Notes: generated by a model from the sequence alone, not told the origin. Shown: positions 44,091 to 53,787, numbered from the stretch's first letter. The stretch is 53,956 nucleotides of DNA from Desulforamulus putei DSM 12395 (GCF_900129195.1 NZ_FQUY01000021.1:1-53956); one strand, 5' to 3'. Translations and numbers: made by a program.

Positions 44091-44537
44091 TTATATTTTT
44101 AGAATAGGCAACTTATAAACAACATCCGGAATTGTCGTTTCAGGTAACTCCTCGTATAAATCGCCCAAACCCTCTTTATACTTCTTTAGTAGATTATCAA
44201 ACATTTGATCAAGATACGTTTGACTCATATCCTTGTAAAGATAATAAGGGTTATTACCATTTTGCCTAAAATCACGACCCCTGTGAAATTCTACTATTAT
44301 CTCATCCAACCCCATCTTTTCCAGAGGAATTATATAGAAACGTAATTCAATGTGATACTTCATATATTGAACTGTAGCAAATTGTTTTTTACAATCAAAC
44401 TTATCCTCCAATGCTTTAGTAAGTTTAATCATTACACTTTCTGTGACCTTACCCTCTTTAACTTGAAATTTAAGCTTGAATTGAACAAATTTTTTACATA
44501 TCTCAATGAACAATTTTTTTGACTCCGTAGAAACCAT
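44091..44537 (-). CDS. 148-aa protein of unknown function, last gene of the helicase operon
   Basis: I do not recognise a family. The protein is soluble, mixed alpha/beta, with ESKKLFIEICKKFVQFKLKF at the N terminus, a central beta region (KYHIELRFYIIPLEKMGLDE) and a helical C-terminal half (LDQMFDNLLKKYKEGLGDLY). The start is ATG 44537, nine bases after GGAGGGG. It is 20 bases after the DUF1998 gene and so is co-transcribed with it. In defence operons such a small last gene may be an effector or a regulator; no catalytic motif is evident. Confidence 0.75.
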   Translation of the reverse strand: MVSTESKKLFIEICKKFVQFKLKFQVKEGKVTESVMIKLTKALEDKFDCKKQFATVQYMKYHIELRFYIIPLEKMGLDEIIVEFHRGRDFRQNGNNPYYLYKDMSQTYLDQMFDNLLKKYKEGLGDLYEELPETTIPDVVYKLPILKI

Positions 44538-44557
44538 ATGTATTCTCCCCTCCAATC

Positions 44558-46027
44558 TTATTTACGTTGTAGTAAACGTTTCAGATAGTAAACAGCCCCT
44601 TGTCGTTCTAATCTACCAGTGGCAAGGGCCATTTGCGCATCAAAGGTCAATAAACAATCCAAACAGGCCCGCTGACAGAACTTATCATGCTCTTCATTGA
44701 TGATTAATACTTTTTCCAAAGTATACTCCAGCCACCGTCTACCCATTGCCAGCAATTCCCTGGTGTGCCCTGCACCTCCTGGAACATTATCGTATAATAC
44801 CACTGCCCAGTGGGCACGGTCTGTACCAACATTAAGGGTTAATACACCAATTTCCCTGGTATCAATTTCCAATAACCTGCAGGCAGCCTGTTGCAGGGCA
44901 TAACCAACTGTCGTTGCTGTTTTTCCCTCTTCATCCATTCTGACCCGGCAGCCTGAAAAGTCTAAATATAACGCATCGGTGGTCTCCCGGGCAGCCAGCA
45001 CCATTTTCCGCATCACCGGTGCTTCATCAGACTTCCAGCAATTTTTCCAATCCTTTTCTTCATCTATCGGGGCATGTTTTGTAAAACCATCTGGTAGACT
45101 TACCCTGCCATCTCCAGGTGTTTCCGGTTCACTTTCCGCATATCCACATTTTAGACAGATGGCAAACCCCTGTTGATAATCACCTTCGTTAAATACCAGT
45201 AATTCGGCATCTTCCTTATACTGGGCCACTAACCCTGATACTCCGGCAAAGTCCCTTTCTACTAATCTGCCATCATTGGTCGTTTGGGAAAAGGTGATAG
45301 TTTGCACTTCAGCCTGGCCGACCCGCTCAATATCGGTACCATAATAAGGAGGATCCCACTCTGCCGAGGTAAAACCATATCGAGGGAATAGCAAATTCCT
45401 TACTGTACCCGGATCTGCTTCATCACCGCAAATCGGGCATACTGCAGGTCGTTCAGTGGTCCAATAGTAAAAGTGTTTATTCCTGCACCGGGCAAATTGC
45501 CCCCTAAAGCCGATGGCATTATCAAAGTTTTCACCGGACCAGTGCTTTAATAAACCACGGGAGGTAACAATCCTCCCCCCCACCAGTAGTTGGGAACCCG
45601 GCACATACTCCCGCAGGGCCAGCAGACCAGCACGCTCCAACCGAAACTGATCCTCTTCTTTCTTTGAGTAATAATCCTCCGAGGGGATCATTACCCTTAG
45701 TTTTTGTACCCCGATGGGAAATCCGTAGCGGGGTAAAAATTGACGGTCAGCTAGGGCTTCAATGACAGTTGTATTGTACATATGCATCATTTGATAGTAG
45801 ATTGCATTGGCCTGGGCCGGCTTTTCAGCCAGCTCCCAAGAAGTAACCAATCTCCGGTATTCATCCAGCCAATCTTTAGTAGACAAGTGGAATTGCTGTA
45901 AGGTAGCTTCTATAAGAGTATCCCAGTGGTACATTTCCTTGTCCAGTCCGGTATGACGGAATAAAATGTCTACTGCTTCAGAGATAACTCCTTTGCCGTC
46001 TTTTTTTACCCAATGTAAAAAGTCCAC
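44558..46027 (-). CDS. DUF1998-domain protein, partner of the helicase (DrmB-like)
   Basis: A 489-residue protein ending in a DUF1998 domain: ALYLDFSGCRVRMD, VLYDNVPGGAGHTRELL, and the Cys cluster CQRACLDCLLTFDAQ, which probably binds zinc. A second Cys site lies near 205 (CRNKHF...CPICGDEADPG) and a third near 300 (CLKCGY). FLPRYGFPIGVQKLRVMIPS and LLFPRYGFTSAEWDP are typical of the region linking helicase and DUF1998 in one-chain relatives. Start GTG 46027 with GGGACG upstream, 20 bases after the helicase stop. In DISARM a DUF1998 protein (DrmB) works with helicase DrmA; in Druantia and MrfA the domain is fused to the helicase. Confidence 0.85.
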   Translation of the reverse strand: MDFLHWVKKDGKGVISEAVDILFRHTGLDKEMYHWDTLIEATLQQFHLSTKDWLDEYRRLVTSWELAEKPAQANAIYYQMMHMYNTTVIEALADRQFLPRYGFPIGVQKLRVMIPSEDYYSKKEEDQFRLERAGLLALREYVPGSQLLVGGRIVTSRGLLKHWSGENFDNAIGFRGQFARCRNKHFYYWTTERPAVCPICGDEADPGTVRNLLFPRYGFTSAEWDPPYYGTDIERVGQAEVQTITFSQTTNDGRLVERDFAGVSGLVAQYKEDAELLVFNEGDYQQGFAICLKCGYAESEPETPGDGRVSLPDGFTKHAPIDEEKDWKNCWKSDEAPVMRKMVLAARETTDALYLDFSGCRVRMDEEGKTATTVGYALQQAACRLLEIDTREIGVLTLNVGTDRAHWAVVLYDNVPGGAGHTRELLAMGRRWLEYTLEKVLIINEEHDKFCQRACLDCLLTFDAQMALATGRLERQGAVYYLKRLLQRK

Positions 46028-46047
46028 AAACTCGTCCCTTAAGCATT

Positions 46048-49000
46048 CTACAGTTTTTTCTTAGTCCAAGGCAACCGGGACGGGTTTACTTCTACTGGTA
46101 GAGGATCTTCCAGATGCGGTTTAATGGCCTTGCTGTTCCAACGGTGGGGTGCCGGTACTGCACAGAAATGACCCATTTTTCCGTAGGCGTTCATTGCCCC
46201 TACCCTGGTCTGAGGGTGGTAGATTTTGCTAAAGAAAAGACCCAGCAGAAAAGAATTAAAATGTCGCCGCACCACCCTAATACGGTCCAGAAAAATAATT
46301 GGTTTACGGGGAGTTTTACCAAGATAATCTCCCAACCGGTAGAATACTTCCCGATCGTAGGGACGCTGACGGCAAAAGGTAACTACCACAGATGACCCGT
46401 CGGTCCGCCGGCCGGCACGTCCTGCCCTTTGCAGGTAATTGGCTTTACCCGGAGGTACGTTACCCATCAATACTGCTACTAGACTGCCGATGTCTATACC
46501 TAGTTCCAAAGTGGTGGTGGCTGACAAAAGGTTACGCATTCCCTGGCGGAACAGATCCTGTAACCGCCTGTTTTCAGACGGGGACAGTTGAGCACTATGC
46601 TCCTCCGCCCATAATCCCAGCGAAAACAGCTTTCCTTCCGCATATTCCCGCCGGGTTCGCCCCCACCTAGGATCCTGGTCAGCCTCAGCGTGGCTTATTG
46701 GTTCCAAGGTGCCTGTACAACCTGTTTCCGGGGCACAGCCCAGTACACTGCGTGGCCAAATACGCCCGGTTACCCGGCACCGATAGAGTTGTTTTGGCTT
46801 GCGTAACCCCAGCTCTGAAAAGATAATTTGGAAGGCGTTATCACCGGCTATTTTTTTGCTGTGGTAATGGACACTCGGTCTTTTTAGCCACATAATTCGT
46901 GTTGCTTCTTTGGTTCCTGTAAAGCACTCCTGTTCCGCAATTATGTTAGATAGTTGGCGAAAGATTGTGGATAGTAACAAGGGGGTAAATTTTCTGGCCT
47001 CCATCTCTGCCAAACCGGCGGTCCTTAACACCTCTAGAGTAAACCGGTTGCGGCGGGACAGCTTTTTTCGGTATTCTTCCGGAGATAATTCTTCCCAGTT
47101 AACAGGTTGCCGACCTACAAAATTAGTTAACCCCCCGCCGCCTTTCGACTCAACACAAATCTTGTTAAAATATAACTTTCTGGCATATCGCTTGTTTCGC
47201 CTTCCGTCCTTGTCCCAGCTGATGACCCCTTCTACCCGCAAAGTGTCTAACAGAAAGGCCACCAGATCGACCCAACATTCTCTTAATGCTTCCCTTTCTT
47301 TTTCTGCTGGCAACAATGCCAAAAACTCTTCAGCAGGCATCAGGGTATCAAGCCCGGGGTAAGTTACTTCTACCAAACCTAGGGTCTCCAGAGAAATCTC
47401 TCTTGTGGGAGGGGAAGCTAATTCTTGGGCTAAATAATAGTGCATTTCCCGGGCCATGTTACGCCAGTTCTCCTGCCACGCCTCCAGATATTGACCCGGC
47501 CTGTGGTTAACAGCAGACTCCACATGCATAAACTCGCTGGCTATCTGCTCTTTAATTAGCTTATCTTCCCAACCCTTCACGGAGCCACCAACAGAAGCAG
47601 CATTTAACTTTTGCAACAACTGGAGCCGCTCGTTCTCCAGGTCTGTCCTTTCAGCCTCAGAAATGGTTTCATCACGCAATTCCTCCTCCAGTTCAGCCAA
47701 CTTTCTTTTGTTTCTGGCAATTACCCGTTCATCGCTAAACACATCTCTGTGCACCATGCGCATAATTGCACTCCTGGCCATTTGCAATTCGTGCTGGCAA
47801 GTTAAAAGTGGACCAAGTCTCGCTGCATCCTGGCGGCTATCGGAAAAGGCCAGTACCCTTCTGCCCCGGGCCGGCAGTTGGTCATTGTGGGGGGCCGGGT
47901 AGGGTGGAACCTCAGCCAGTAGGGTTTCTGCCGTAATAGATAAATATAGATTATCTCTGCCTACAAACAGTTCTGTTTCCGATACGCTTTCCCGGCAGTT
48001 GGGGCAAACGTCTATAATTTTTAATTGCAATCCTGGCCCGCCGGGTAAAGCCACCTGGCCGGTTCTGGAATCGTTAATGCTAAATACATGACTTTGATTG
48101 CCTAATGCTTCAATTTTAGTAGTTAGGTATTTCATATCAGAAGATTGGCCCCCGGGAGGGTAGGACAAGAAGTCTTGTTCAATATCAGCTGCCAGCATCC
48201 ACTCATTGCAACAGGAGCAACGGTATAGGGGCAGTGCTAGAGATTCACAATAAGGGCATTTTTCCACCATGCCGCTCATAACTACACCAAGTGGTTTCAG
48301 TTGACGGGAGGCAGGACCAGAACAATCACGGTTCAGACAGACACTCAACCCTTCGGCAGCACGAACAAGCACATGTAAGCGATGAGGTATCAGGGGGTAA
48401 TCGTAAACCGTTAACCTGGCAGAAGCAGTGATTTGTAAAAGGCGAACGGTGGCCAAAAGAGCTTCCTCATCAATTCTGCTCCATAACATGTCAGCCAAAT
48501 GAGGTAGTGTTAATCTCTTTTGATGCCAAAGAATATCCGCCAGTTCGTGTACAATGGGAGCATGGGCCAGGGAATGGTAGAGAAGTTTGGCAGGGTGGTT
48601 TTCATTGAAATATATCATTACTTGTTCTCCGGCTAGGGAAATAAGACCGGCTTTAAGTTTTTGGCAGTAATCGGCATCTTGTCTTAAAAAGGATACTCCC
48701 TGTTCATCTAACTCTATGGTTGATTCTATAGTGGCAAAATCCTTAGCGATTTGTTCAGGGGTAGGTTTAACAGAAGGTGAATATTTAGTACGAAGTGCTA
48801 CCTCCTCCGGTTGACCCTGCACAACATAAACATGGTTCTTATCCTTACTAAAGATTTGCCCGGCAAAGCTTCTTAATTCATCCTCACTGCCAGTCCCAAG
48901 GGTAGCAGAGGTAGCCATTTGCAGAACATCGTTACTGGTTAACCCGCATTTCAAAAGGAGTCTACGCAGGAGTAACGTTATTTCCGCTGCAAGAGTGCCT

Positions 49001-49839
49001 GTATAAAGGTGGGCTTCATCCAACACAATGGCTTTTAGTCCCCTGCCAAAGAACACTGCATCCTGAGGTCGACAAAGCATGTACTCCAGCATCGAGTAGT
49101 TTGTTACCAGAATATCAGGCACCGGCAGCCGATCCGCCGGGTTAACGGTCTGTCCGTTAAGTGTTTCCAACCCCCTGGCCTGTTGCCTTGTTCGAATGCG
49201 GCATTCATCATACACCGGGGTGCCAAGTTTATCCGCTGTTTTTTTATCCTCAGGGGTTTCACTGGTAAAATGAAATAAGGTTATGCGATTTTGACCGCGA
49301 ATCCACCGGTAGATACGATCAACCTGGTCATTAACCAGAGCATTCATGGGGTAGAGTAAGATACAACGGACGCCCTCCCCGGGATTGGCAGGCGTGTTAA
49401 AAAGCTCGTTTAAGATAGGTAGCAGGAAGGCCTCCGTTTTGCCCGCACCTGTACCTGCTGTTACAACAACAGCCGACCTTTCATTATTGGGTCCGCTTGT
49501 TTGGGCTGCTCGAATGGCTTCCAGTTGGTGAGTACGTAGTTCCCAATGTCCGGGGAAACGATGTCCGTCTTCACTTGGTTGGTTTAATAAATCTGCCAGT
49601 TGGGAGTTAAATTGATTAGTATGTACCAAGTCATTTAATGTTACACCGGAGGATTTGGCCGGGAAAGCTCCCTCCACCCAGATATCACTTATAAGCCCGC
49701 CGTCCCTGGGACCAGATGACCAAATATCTTGGCATATTTTAGCAAGTTTAGGATCTCTTACGGCAAACTGTTCCAAAGAAAAATCCACCAAGCGCTTTTT
49801 TAATGCTTCAGATAATTTCAGCGCATCAATTTGTGACAT
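46048..49839 (-). CDS. DEAH-box helicase, large, defence-type (DrmA/DruE-like)
   Basis: A 1263-residue superfamily-2 helicase. Residues 101-111 form a Q-type motif (LRTHQLEAIRA), 127-136 Walker A (TAGTGAGKTE), 274-277 DEAH in IVLDEAHLYTG and 311-315 SATLG. The middle has Cys pairs for zinc (CPYCES, CSCCNEW, CPNCRE). The second helicase half has RRVLAFSDSRQDAARLGPLL, TTTLELGIDIGSLV and NYLQRAGRAGRR. FSDSRQDAA is usual for helicases carrying DUF1998, which here is a separate gene. ATG 49839 follows GGGGG and is 14 bases after the 705-aa gene. Together the two gene products match the size of a fused relative (about 1750 residues). Confidence 0.93.
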   Translation of the reverse strand: MSQIDALKLSEALKKRLVDFSLEQFAVRDPKLAKICQDIWSSGPRDGGLISDIWVEGAFPAKSSGVTLNDLVHTNQFNSQLADLLNQPSEDGHRFPGHWELRTHQLEAIRAAQTSGPNNERSAVVVTAGTGAGKTEAFLLPILNELFNTPANPGEGVRCILLYPMNALVNDQVDRIYRWIRGQNRITLFHFTSETPEDKKTADKLGTPVYDECRIRTRQQARGLETLNGQTVNPADRLPVPDILVTNYSMLEYMLCRPQDAVFFGRGLKAIVLDEAHLYTGTLAAEITLLLRRLLLKCGLTSNDVLQMATSATLGTGSEDELRSFAGQIFSKDKNHVYVVQGQPEEVALRTKYSPSVKPTPEQIAKDFATIESTIELDEQGVSFLRQDADYCQKLKAGLISLAGEQVMIYFNENHPAKLLYHSLAHAPIVHELADILWHQKRLTLPHLADMLWSRIDEEALLATVRLLQITASARLTVYDYPLIPHRLHVLVRAAEGLSVCLNRDCSGPASRQLKPLGVVMSGMVEKCPYCESLALPLYRCSCCNEWMLAADIEQDFLSYPPGGQSSDMKYLTTKIEALGNQSHVFSINDSRTGQVALPGGPGLQLKIIDVCPNCRESVSETELFVGRDNLYLSITAETLLAEVPPYPAPHNDQLPARGRRVLAFSDSRQDAARLGPLLTCQHELQMARSAIMRMVHRDVFSDERVIARNKRKLAELEEELRDETISEAERTDLENERLQLLQKLNAASVGGSVKGWEDKLIKEQIASEFMHVESAVNHRPGQYLEAWQENWRNMAREMHYYLAQELASPPTREISLETLGLVEVTYPGLDTLMPAEEFLALLPAEKEREALRECWVDLVAFLLDTLRVEGVISWDKDGRRNKRYARKLYFNKICVESKGGGGLTNFVGRQPVNWEELSPEEYRKKLSRRNRFTLEVLRTAGLAEMEARKFTPLLLSTIFRQLSNIIAEQECFTGTKEATRIMWLKRPSVHYHSKKIAGDNAFQIIFSELGLRKPKQLYRCRVTGRIWPRSVLGCAPETGCTGTLEPISHAEADQDPRWGRTRREYAEGKLFSLGLWAEEHSAQLSPSENRRLQDLFRQGMRNLLSATTTLELGIDIGSLVAVLMGNVPPGKANYLQRAGRAGRRTDGSSVVVTFCRQRPYDREVFYRLGDYLGKTPRKPIIFLDRIRVVRRHFNSFLLGLFFSKIYHPQTRVGAMNAYGKMGHFCAVPAPHRWNSKAIKPHLEDPLPVEVNPSRLPWTKKKL

Positions 49840-49853
49840 CTCGCTACCCCCAC

Positions 49854-51971
49854 TCAGTTATATGCTGCATTGATAAGGCTAACACATAAATATTTACGTA
49901 AATATGGAAAGGAACAGGCAGCCAGGATGTTAGGCCTGCTCCAGTTACCCAACGGACGTTGGTATATCCAATCCAGAGCCCGACGAACAATACCATTCTT
50001 TATAAAAAAATAGTCTACATTTGCTTCCTTGGCCGCTAGCTCCCCTAGTTTTTCCCGCTCTTCGTTTATTTTACCGGGGTTTTTCAATTGAAGAATTTCC
50101 AACTCTAATCTATGCACCATATCCCTGGCAGCTATAACCCCCAGGTCTGCTTTAATTCTCCGCACAATTCTTCTTACCAGGTCAGCGTAAAGCAGCGGTG
50201 ATACATCATTAATTTTCACCCTGCACCAGCCTAAATATTTGATTATTTCATCAATTGTTTGTTTGGTTGGCCTTGTAAAATACCTGCTTATCATTAGCTG
50301 GTTCAACATGTTTCCCACTCGAAGGTCAAGTAAATAATAGCGTAATGCCGCTTTTTCTCCTTCGCTGACCATTGCATGTTTTAACCCTTCCGGTAAACCT
50401 TCGTCCAATATCCAGGCAGCTATTACATCAGTAGGATGGGTTTGCAAAAGTCGTTGCACAAAACTATAGAGTTGGGAACTTACTATTGGAAACCGCCCCC
50501 ACCTTAACAAAGCAGCAATAGCTGTCGGGGAGACTATACGGGATGACCCGAGTAGTGTTGGAAAAAATCGTTCCCCCCACCACGTTCCAACCCTTAAACC
50601 CCGGTACGCAACCATCACCGCAATATCCGGGGATATCTCAAAAGAAATATACCAGGAATCGTTATCTTTAGACTGCTCAATACAGTTTCCAGGTACTTCT
50701 CGTAAGGTACATGTAGAATCCCAGATAAATACCTGATGTTCCTCTCCCAATTCGTAAGCACATTTAAATTTGATTAATGTTTTCTTCAGCCGGGCATCGT
50801 AATAAATTTCTCTGATCATTCCTCGGTTTTGAACTTCACCGGCAATGACTAACCTATCCTGAGAGTTGTATGGCCTTTTTAATATCAGCGGGGCCCCAAA
50901 CCCTCCAACATTTTTTAACAGTTGTGGGGATGTTTTTACTTCTTCCAGTATTTGATAGCCTTCCATAAGGCACAGCTTTTGACGGTTTTCTTTTTGTCGC
51001 CAGTTAGCAGGCAAATGTACTTGCAACGGGTTATTTATCAACTCTTTCTGTTCGATGATACATTGCTTGGTTAGAACCACTTTTTCTTTACTTTTAATTA
51101 GAGAAGCCCCCCGCCATTTAATCTTCGGCCTTTTCTCCAAACAATACATTTCCCTGCCATTGTAAAGGATATTGATTTTAAATAATGGTTTTAACTCTCT
51201 TATCGCAACAGGAACGGTTACATACCTGAAGCCATTTTGGTTGAAAGTAATATTTTTATCACCATATATAATCTTAATAACTTGACAGGATTGACCCGGT
51301 ACCGAAATAGTAAAGGATATAGCCTCACCCAGTCGAGGTATAACGTCCCGGTCGGGATATATAGTAACTTGTCGAATATTAAAGGGTAATTCATTATTTC
51401 TATTTCTTTCACTGTCCGGATTTCTTACGTCAGTAAGCTCATCGTCCAACCAGAGAAATCCCCGCCCCAAAAGAGATTCTAATTGGGAAATTTCCTGGCC
51501 ATTTAGGTGGTGTAAAAACCACTCCCGGTTAATATCAAATACCCTCTGACCAGAAACCGGTATTTCGGTTCCGCTATCAACAATAGCATAAAAGGACATT
51601 TTCTCCTTGTATGAATTACTCTTTGTTAATAATAACCCATCCTGATTGTAAATACTTATTGAACGGGTTGTATCCCAAAGTGCTATGTCATGATTGAATA
51701 ACTCATTACCACTCTCACTGATAACTTCAACTTTTACAATTGGTTTATTGCAGTCAAGTTTTATCGGATATAAAAGTGTTAATGCACCGCTCTGCTCCGG
51801 AAATAAAACACCCTTTAATTCCTCATCCACCAGAACCTGATATTTATTCCTTGCTATCCCAGTTAAAGGTTGCTGTAAATTCAGCAGAAAATATGGTTCA
51901 GAATTAACCGGCCAAACCAGTCGCGGGGAAGCAAATATCATATTCACACCATGAGTTGTCAATTTAATCAC
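49854..51971 (-). CDS. 705-aa protein of unknown function, first gene of the helicase operon
   Basis: No family recognised. The N-terminal 350 residues look beta-rich (LTLLYPIKLDCNKPIVKVEV, SISIYNQDGLLLTKSN), perhaps several Ig-like or beta-sandwich units. The C-terminal third is helical (LLRWGRFPIVSSQLYSFVQR, DLVRRIVRRIKADLGVIAAR, ILQLKNPGKINEEREKLGEL). It is clearly more A/T-rich than the helicase gene, hinting at separate origin or recent transfer. The frame opens at GTG 51971; ATG 51941 (MIFASPRLVWPVNSE) is an equally good start, and neither has a strong ribosome site. As first gene of the operon it is probably the specific component of the system. Confidence 0.8.
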   Translation of the reverse strand: MIKLTTHGVNMIFASPRLVWPVNSEPYFLLNLQQPLTGIARNKYQVLVDEELKGVLFPEQSGALTLLYPIKLDCNKPIVKVEVISESGNELFNHDIALWDTTRSISIYNQDGLLLTKSNSYKEKMSFYAIVDSGTEIPVSGQRVFDINREWFLHHLNGQEISQLESLLGRGFLWLDDELTDVRNPDSERNRNNELPFNIRQVTIYPDRDVIPRLGEAISFTISVPGQSCQVIKIIYGDKNITFNQNGFRYVTVPVAIRELKPLFKINILYNGREMYCLEKRPKIKWRGASLIKSKEKVVLTKQCIIEQKELINNPLQVHLPANWRQKENRQKLCLMEGYQILEEVKTSPQLLKNVGGFGAPLILKRPYNSQDRLVIAGEVQNRGMIREIYYDARLKKTLIKFKCAYELGEEHQVFIWDSTCTLREVPGNCIEQSKDNDSWYISFEISPDIAVMVAYRGLRVGTWWGERFFPTLLGSSRIVSPTAIAALLRWGRFPIVSSQLYSFVQRLLQTHPTDVIAAWILDEGLPEGLKHAMVSEGEKAALRYYLLDLRVGNMLNQLMISRYFTRPTKQTIDEIIKYLGWCRVKINDVSPLLYADLVRRIVRRIKADLGVIAARDMVHRLELEILQLKNPGKINEEREKLGELAAKEANVDYFFIKNGIVRRALDWIYQRPLGNWSRPNILAACSFPYLRKYLCVSLINAAYN

Positions 51972-52294
51972 CCGGAATTGTTCTAGGGAAAGGTATTTTA
52001 CTTTATCCCTTAGAATATATGTGTACGATACAAAAAATTATTTTGATAATTTAAATAATATCATATAAGTATTGTCGAAATATGTATATTTGTGAAATCT
52101 ATAATTTTTTTTGAAATTTTATTTACCTTCTGGAGAAACTTAGATATCCGATGGTCCCTGAATGTGCTTATGCTGTAAAGGCATGTACAAAGGCCTCATA
52201 CAAGCCATGTTGCCTGCTGGCCGTGGCTCCAGCCGTTTCCTTGCGGAGCAGTCCGGGTGTCAAAAAGATACCCCTCCGGGGGGAGGGGTAAGTT
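51972..52294. other. promoter region of the helicase operon and spacer
   Basis: The part next to the 705-aa gene (51990-52130) is extremely A/T-rich and must contain its promoter; I could not choose boxes safely. The remainder to 52260 has mixed sequence with an inverted pair around GCCATGTTGCCTGCTGGCC but no gene. Confidence 0.5.
52261..52291 (-). terminator. intrinsic terminator
   Basis: TACCCCTCC (52269-52277) and GGAGGGGTA (52282-52290) form a 9-bp stem with loop GGGG; the minus transcript continues UCUUUUUG. It ends the gene whose stop codon is at 52295-52297. Confidence 0.85.
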
Positions 52295-52406
52295 TTAAAA
52301 TTCTTCATCATCTTCAATTGGTTCACTGGTGGGGAACTGTACCACCTTAACTTTCCCCACCCGTTCCCGCTGCTTAAGTAGTTCCTGGAATAACGTGTAG
52401 CGGGTG
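52295..52406 (-). pseudogene. C-terminal fragment of an unidentified gene, cut off by the IS110 element
   Basis: The minus strand encodes RYTLFQELLKQRERVGKVKV then VQFPTSEPIEDDEEF and a stop, followed by a strong terminator, so it is a genuine gene end. I do not recognise the family. Its 5' side runs into the shared repeat (52382-52406) and then the IS110 element. The acidic tail is typical of a cytosolic protein. Confidence 0.5.
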
Positions 52407-52423
52407 TTGAGGGAAAGAAAAAA

Positions 52424-52467
52424 TCCTGGTATGGTTTAATTGACCAACAAAAACATCAATACCAGGA
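52424..52467 (+). promoter_or_regulatory. hairpin that can mask the transposase ribosome site
   Basis: TCCTGGTAT (52424-52432) and ATACCAGGA (52459-52467) form a 9-bp stem. The second arm contains the first bases of AGGAGGG, the ribosome site of the transposase whose ATG is at 52478. It could reduce translation of the transposase when read from outside promoters. Confidence 0.5.
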
Positions 52468-52477
52468 GGGATCAAAC

Positions 52478-53787
52478 ATGTACAATCCACTTGCCCAAAA
52501 ACTGGCCATGGTCACACCCGAAACTCTGATCGTAGGTGTAGACGTGGCGAAGCGCATCCACTACGCACAGATGATCAATTTCCGGGGGGAGGGACTGCAC
52601 AAGCCGTTCCCATTCCAGAATACCACATCCGGCATTGGCAATCTAGTCCGTCAAATAAAAACGTTCCAGATGAAATACGGCCTTTCCGATGTCCTGGTGG
52701 CCATGGAACCTACCGGTCATTACTGGCTCCCCCTAGCCTGTACCTTGATTGCGCAGGGGATTACGGTGGTTATGGTCAACCCGCACCATGTAAAAAGGCC
52801 AAGGAACTGGACGATAATTCCCCCACCAAGCGGGACGACAAGGATGCCGGGGTAATTGCCCGCCTGGCCAGAGATGGACGGTTTCACTTCCCATATATTC
52901 CGACCGGGGTGCTGGCGGATATTCGCAACCTGGTCAATTTCCGGGAACGGCTGAACAAAGAACTGCAGCAGGCAAAGGCGGAAATAACCACCATTTTAGA
53001 CCGCTATTTCCCGGAATTTCTGGACGTTTTCAAATCAGTGGAAGGCAAGGCAGCCATGGCTGCCCTGGAAAACTTTCCTTTTCCTGCCGATCTGCTTGAA
53101 CGGACAGTAGAGGAAGTGGCTTCTGTTCTTAGAGAAGCTACTAACAAGCGGGTTGGCGGCAGGCATGCCGAACTGCTTCAGGAAAGCGCCAGGAATTCGG
53201 TGGGCATAAAGGATGGAGCAGAAGGTGCCCGGATCGATCTCCAATACCAACTACGCAGGGTTAAACAGATTCTTGATGAATGCAAACTGGTTGAAACCCG
53301 GCTGGCAGAACTGCTCAAAGAAATCCCTTATGCCGGGTACCTGCTCACCATCCCGGGAATGAGCATACTTCAGGTAGCCACCGTAGTTTCCGAAGTGGGT
53401 GACCTGAGCAACTACCGCAGCGCCAGGCAGTTGATCAAGCTGGCCGGCCTGAACCTGGTGGAAAACAGTTCCGGTAGCCACAAAGGACGGATCCGTATTA
53501 GCAAGCGGGGCAGGTCAAAACTGCGCTGCGCCCTCTTCCGGGTAGCGCTGATACTGGTAGCCAGAACACAGGAGTTTTCCCTGCTTCACCATTACTACAC
53601 CACCAGGCCCAACAACCCGCTGAAAGGCAAGCAGTCATTGGTGGCAATCTGCTGTAAACTGTTGCGCATCATCTTTGCTCTGGGCCAAAAGAAAATGGTC
53701 TACGATAAAAATATGGTTATTTCTCAGGACCATCCACCCTTTAAGTATATGGAATCAGCAGTGAAATCCAAAAAAGCAGCAGCATAA
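52478..53787 (+). pseudogene. IS110-family transposase, frameshifted
   Basis: Residues 1-111 are in the first frame: VGVDVAKRIHYAQM holds the first Asp and VAMEPTGHYW the Glu of the DEDD site. The sequence GTAAAAAGGCC shifts the frame; with one more A it would read HHVKKAKELDD and go on to RDDKDAGVIARLARDGRF with the two last Asp. The second part, open from 52909 back to the break, has the C-terminal domain IPGMSILQVATVVSEVGDLS and SSGSHKGRIRISKRGRSKLR with the Ser. The loss of one A in a run may be real decay, a -1 slip site, or a sequencing error. Confidence 0.88.

Noticed and set aside
44091-51971. Calling the operon a complete DISARM or Druantia system
   Set aside because: No methyltransferase, PLD, SNF2 or Druantia-specific gene is visible, so only the helicase/DUF1998 core is supported.
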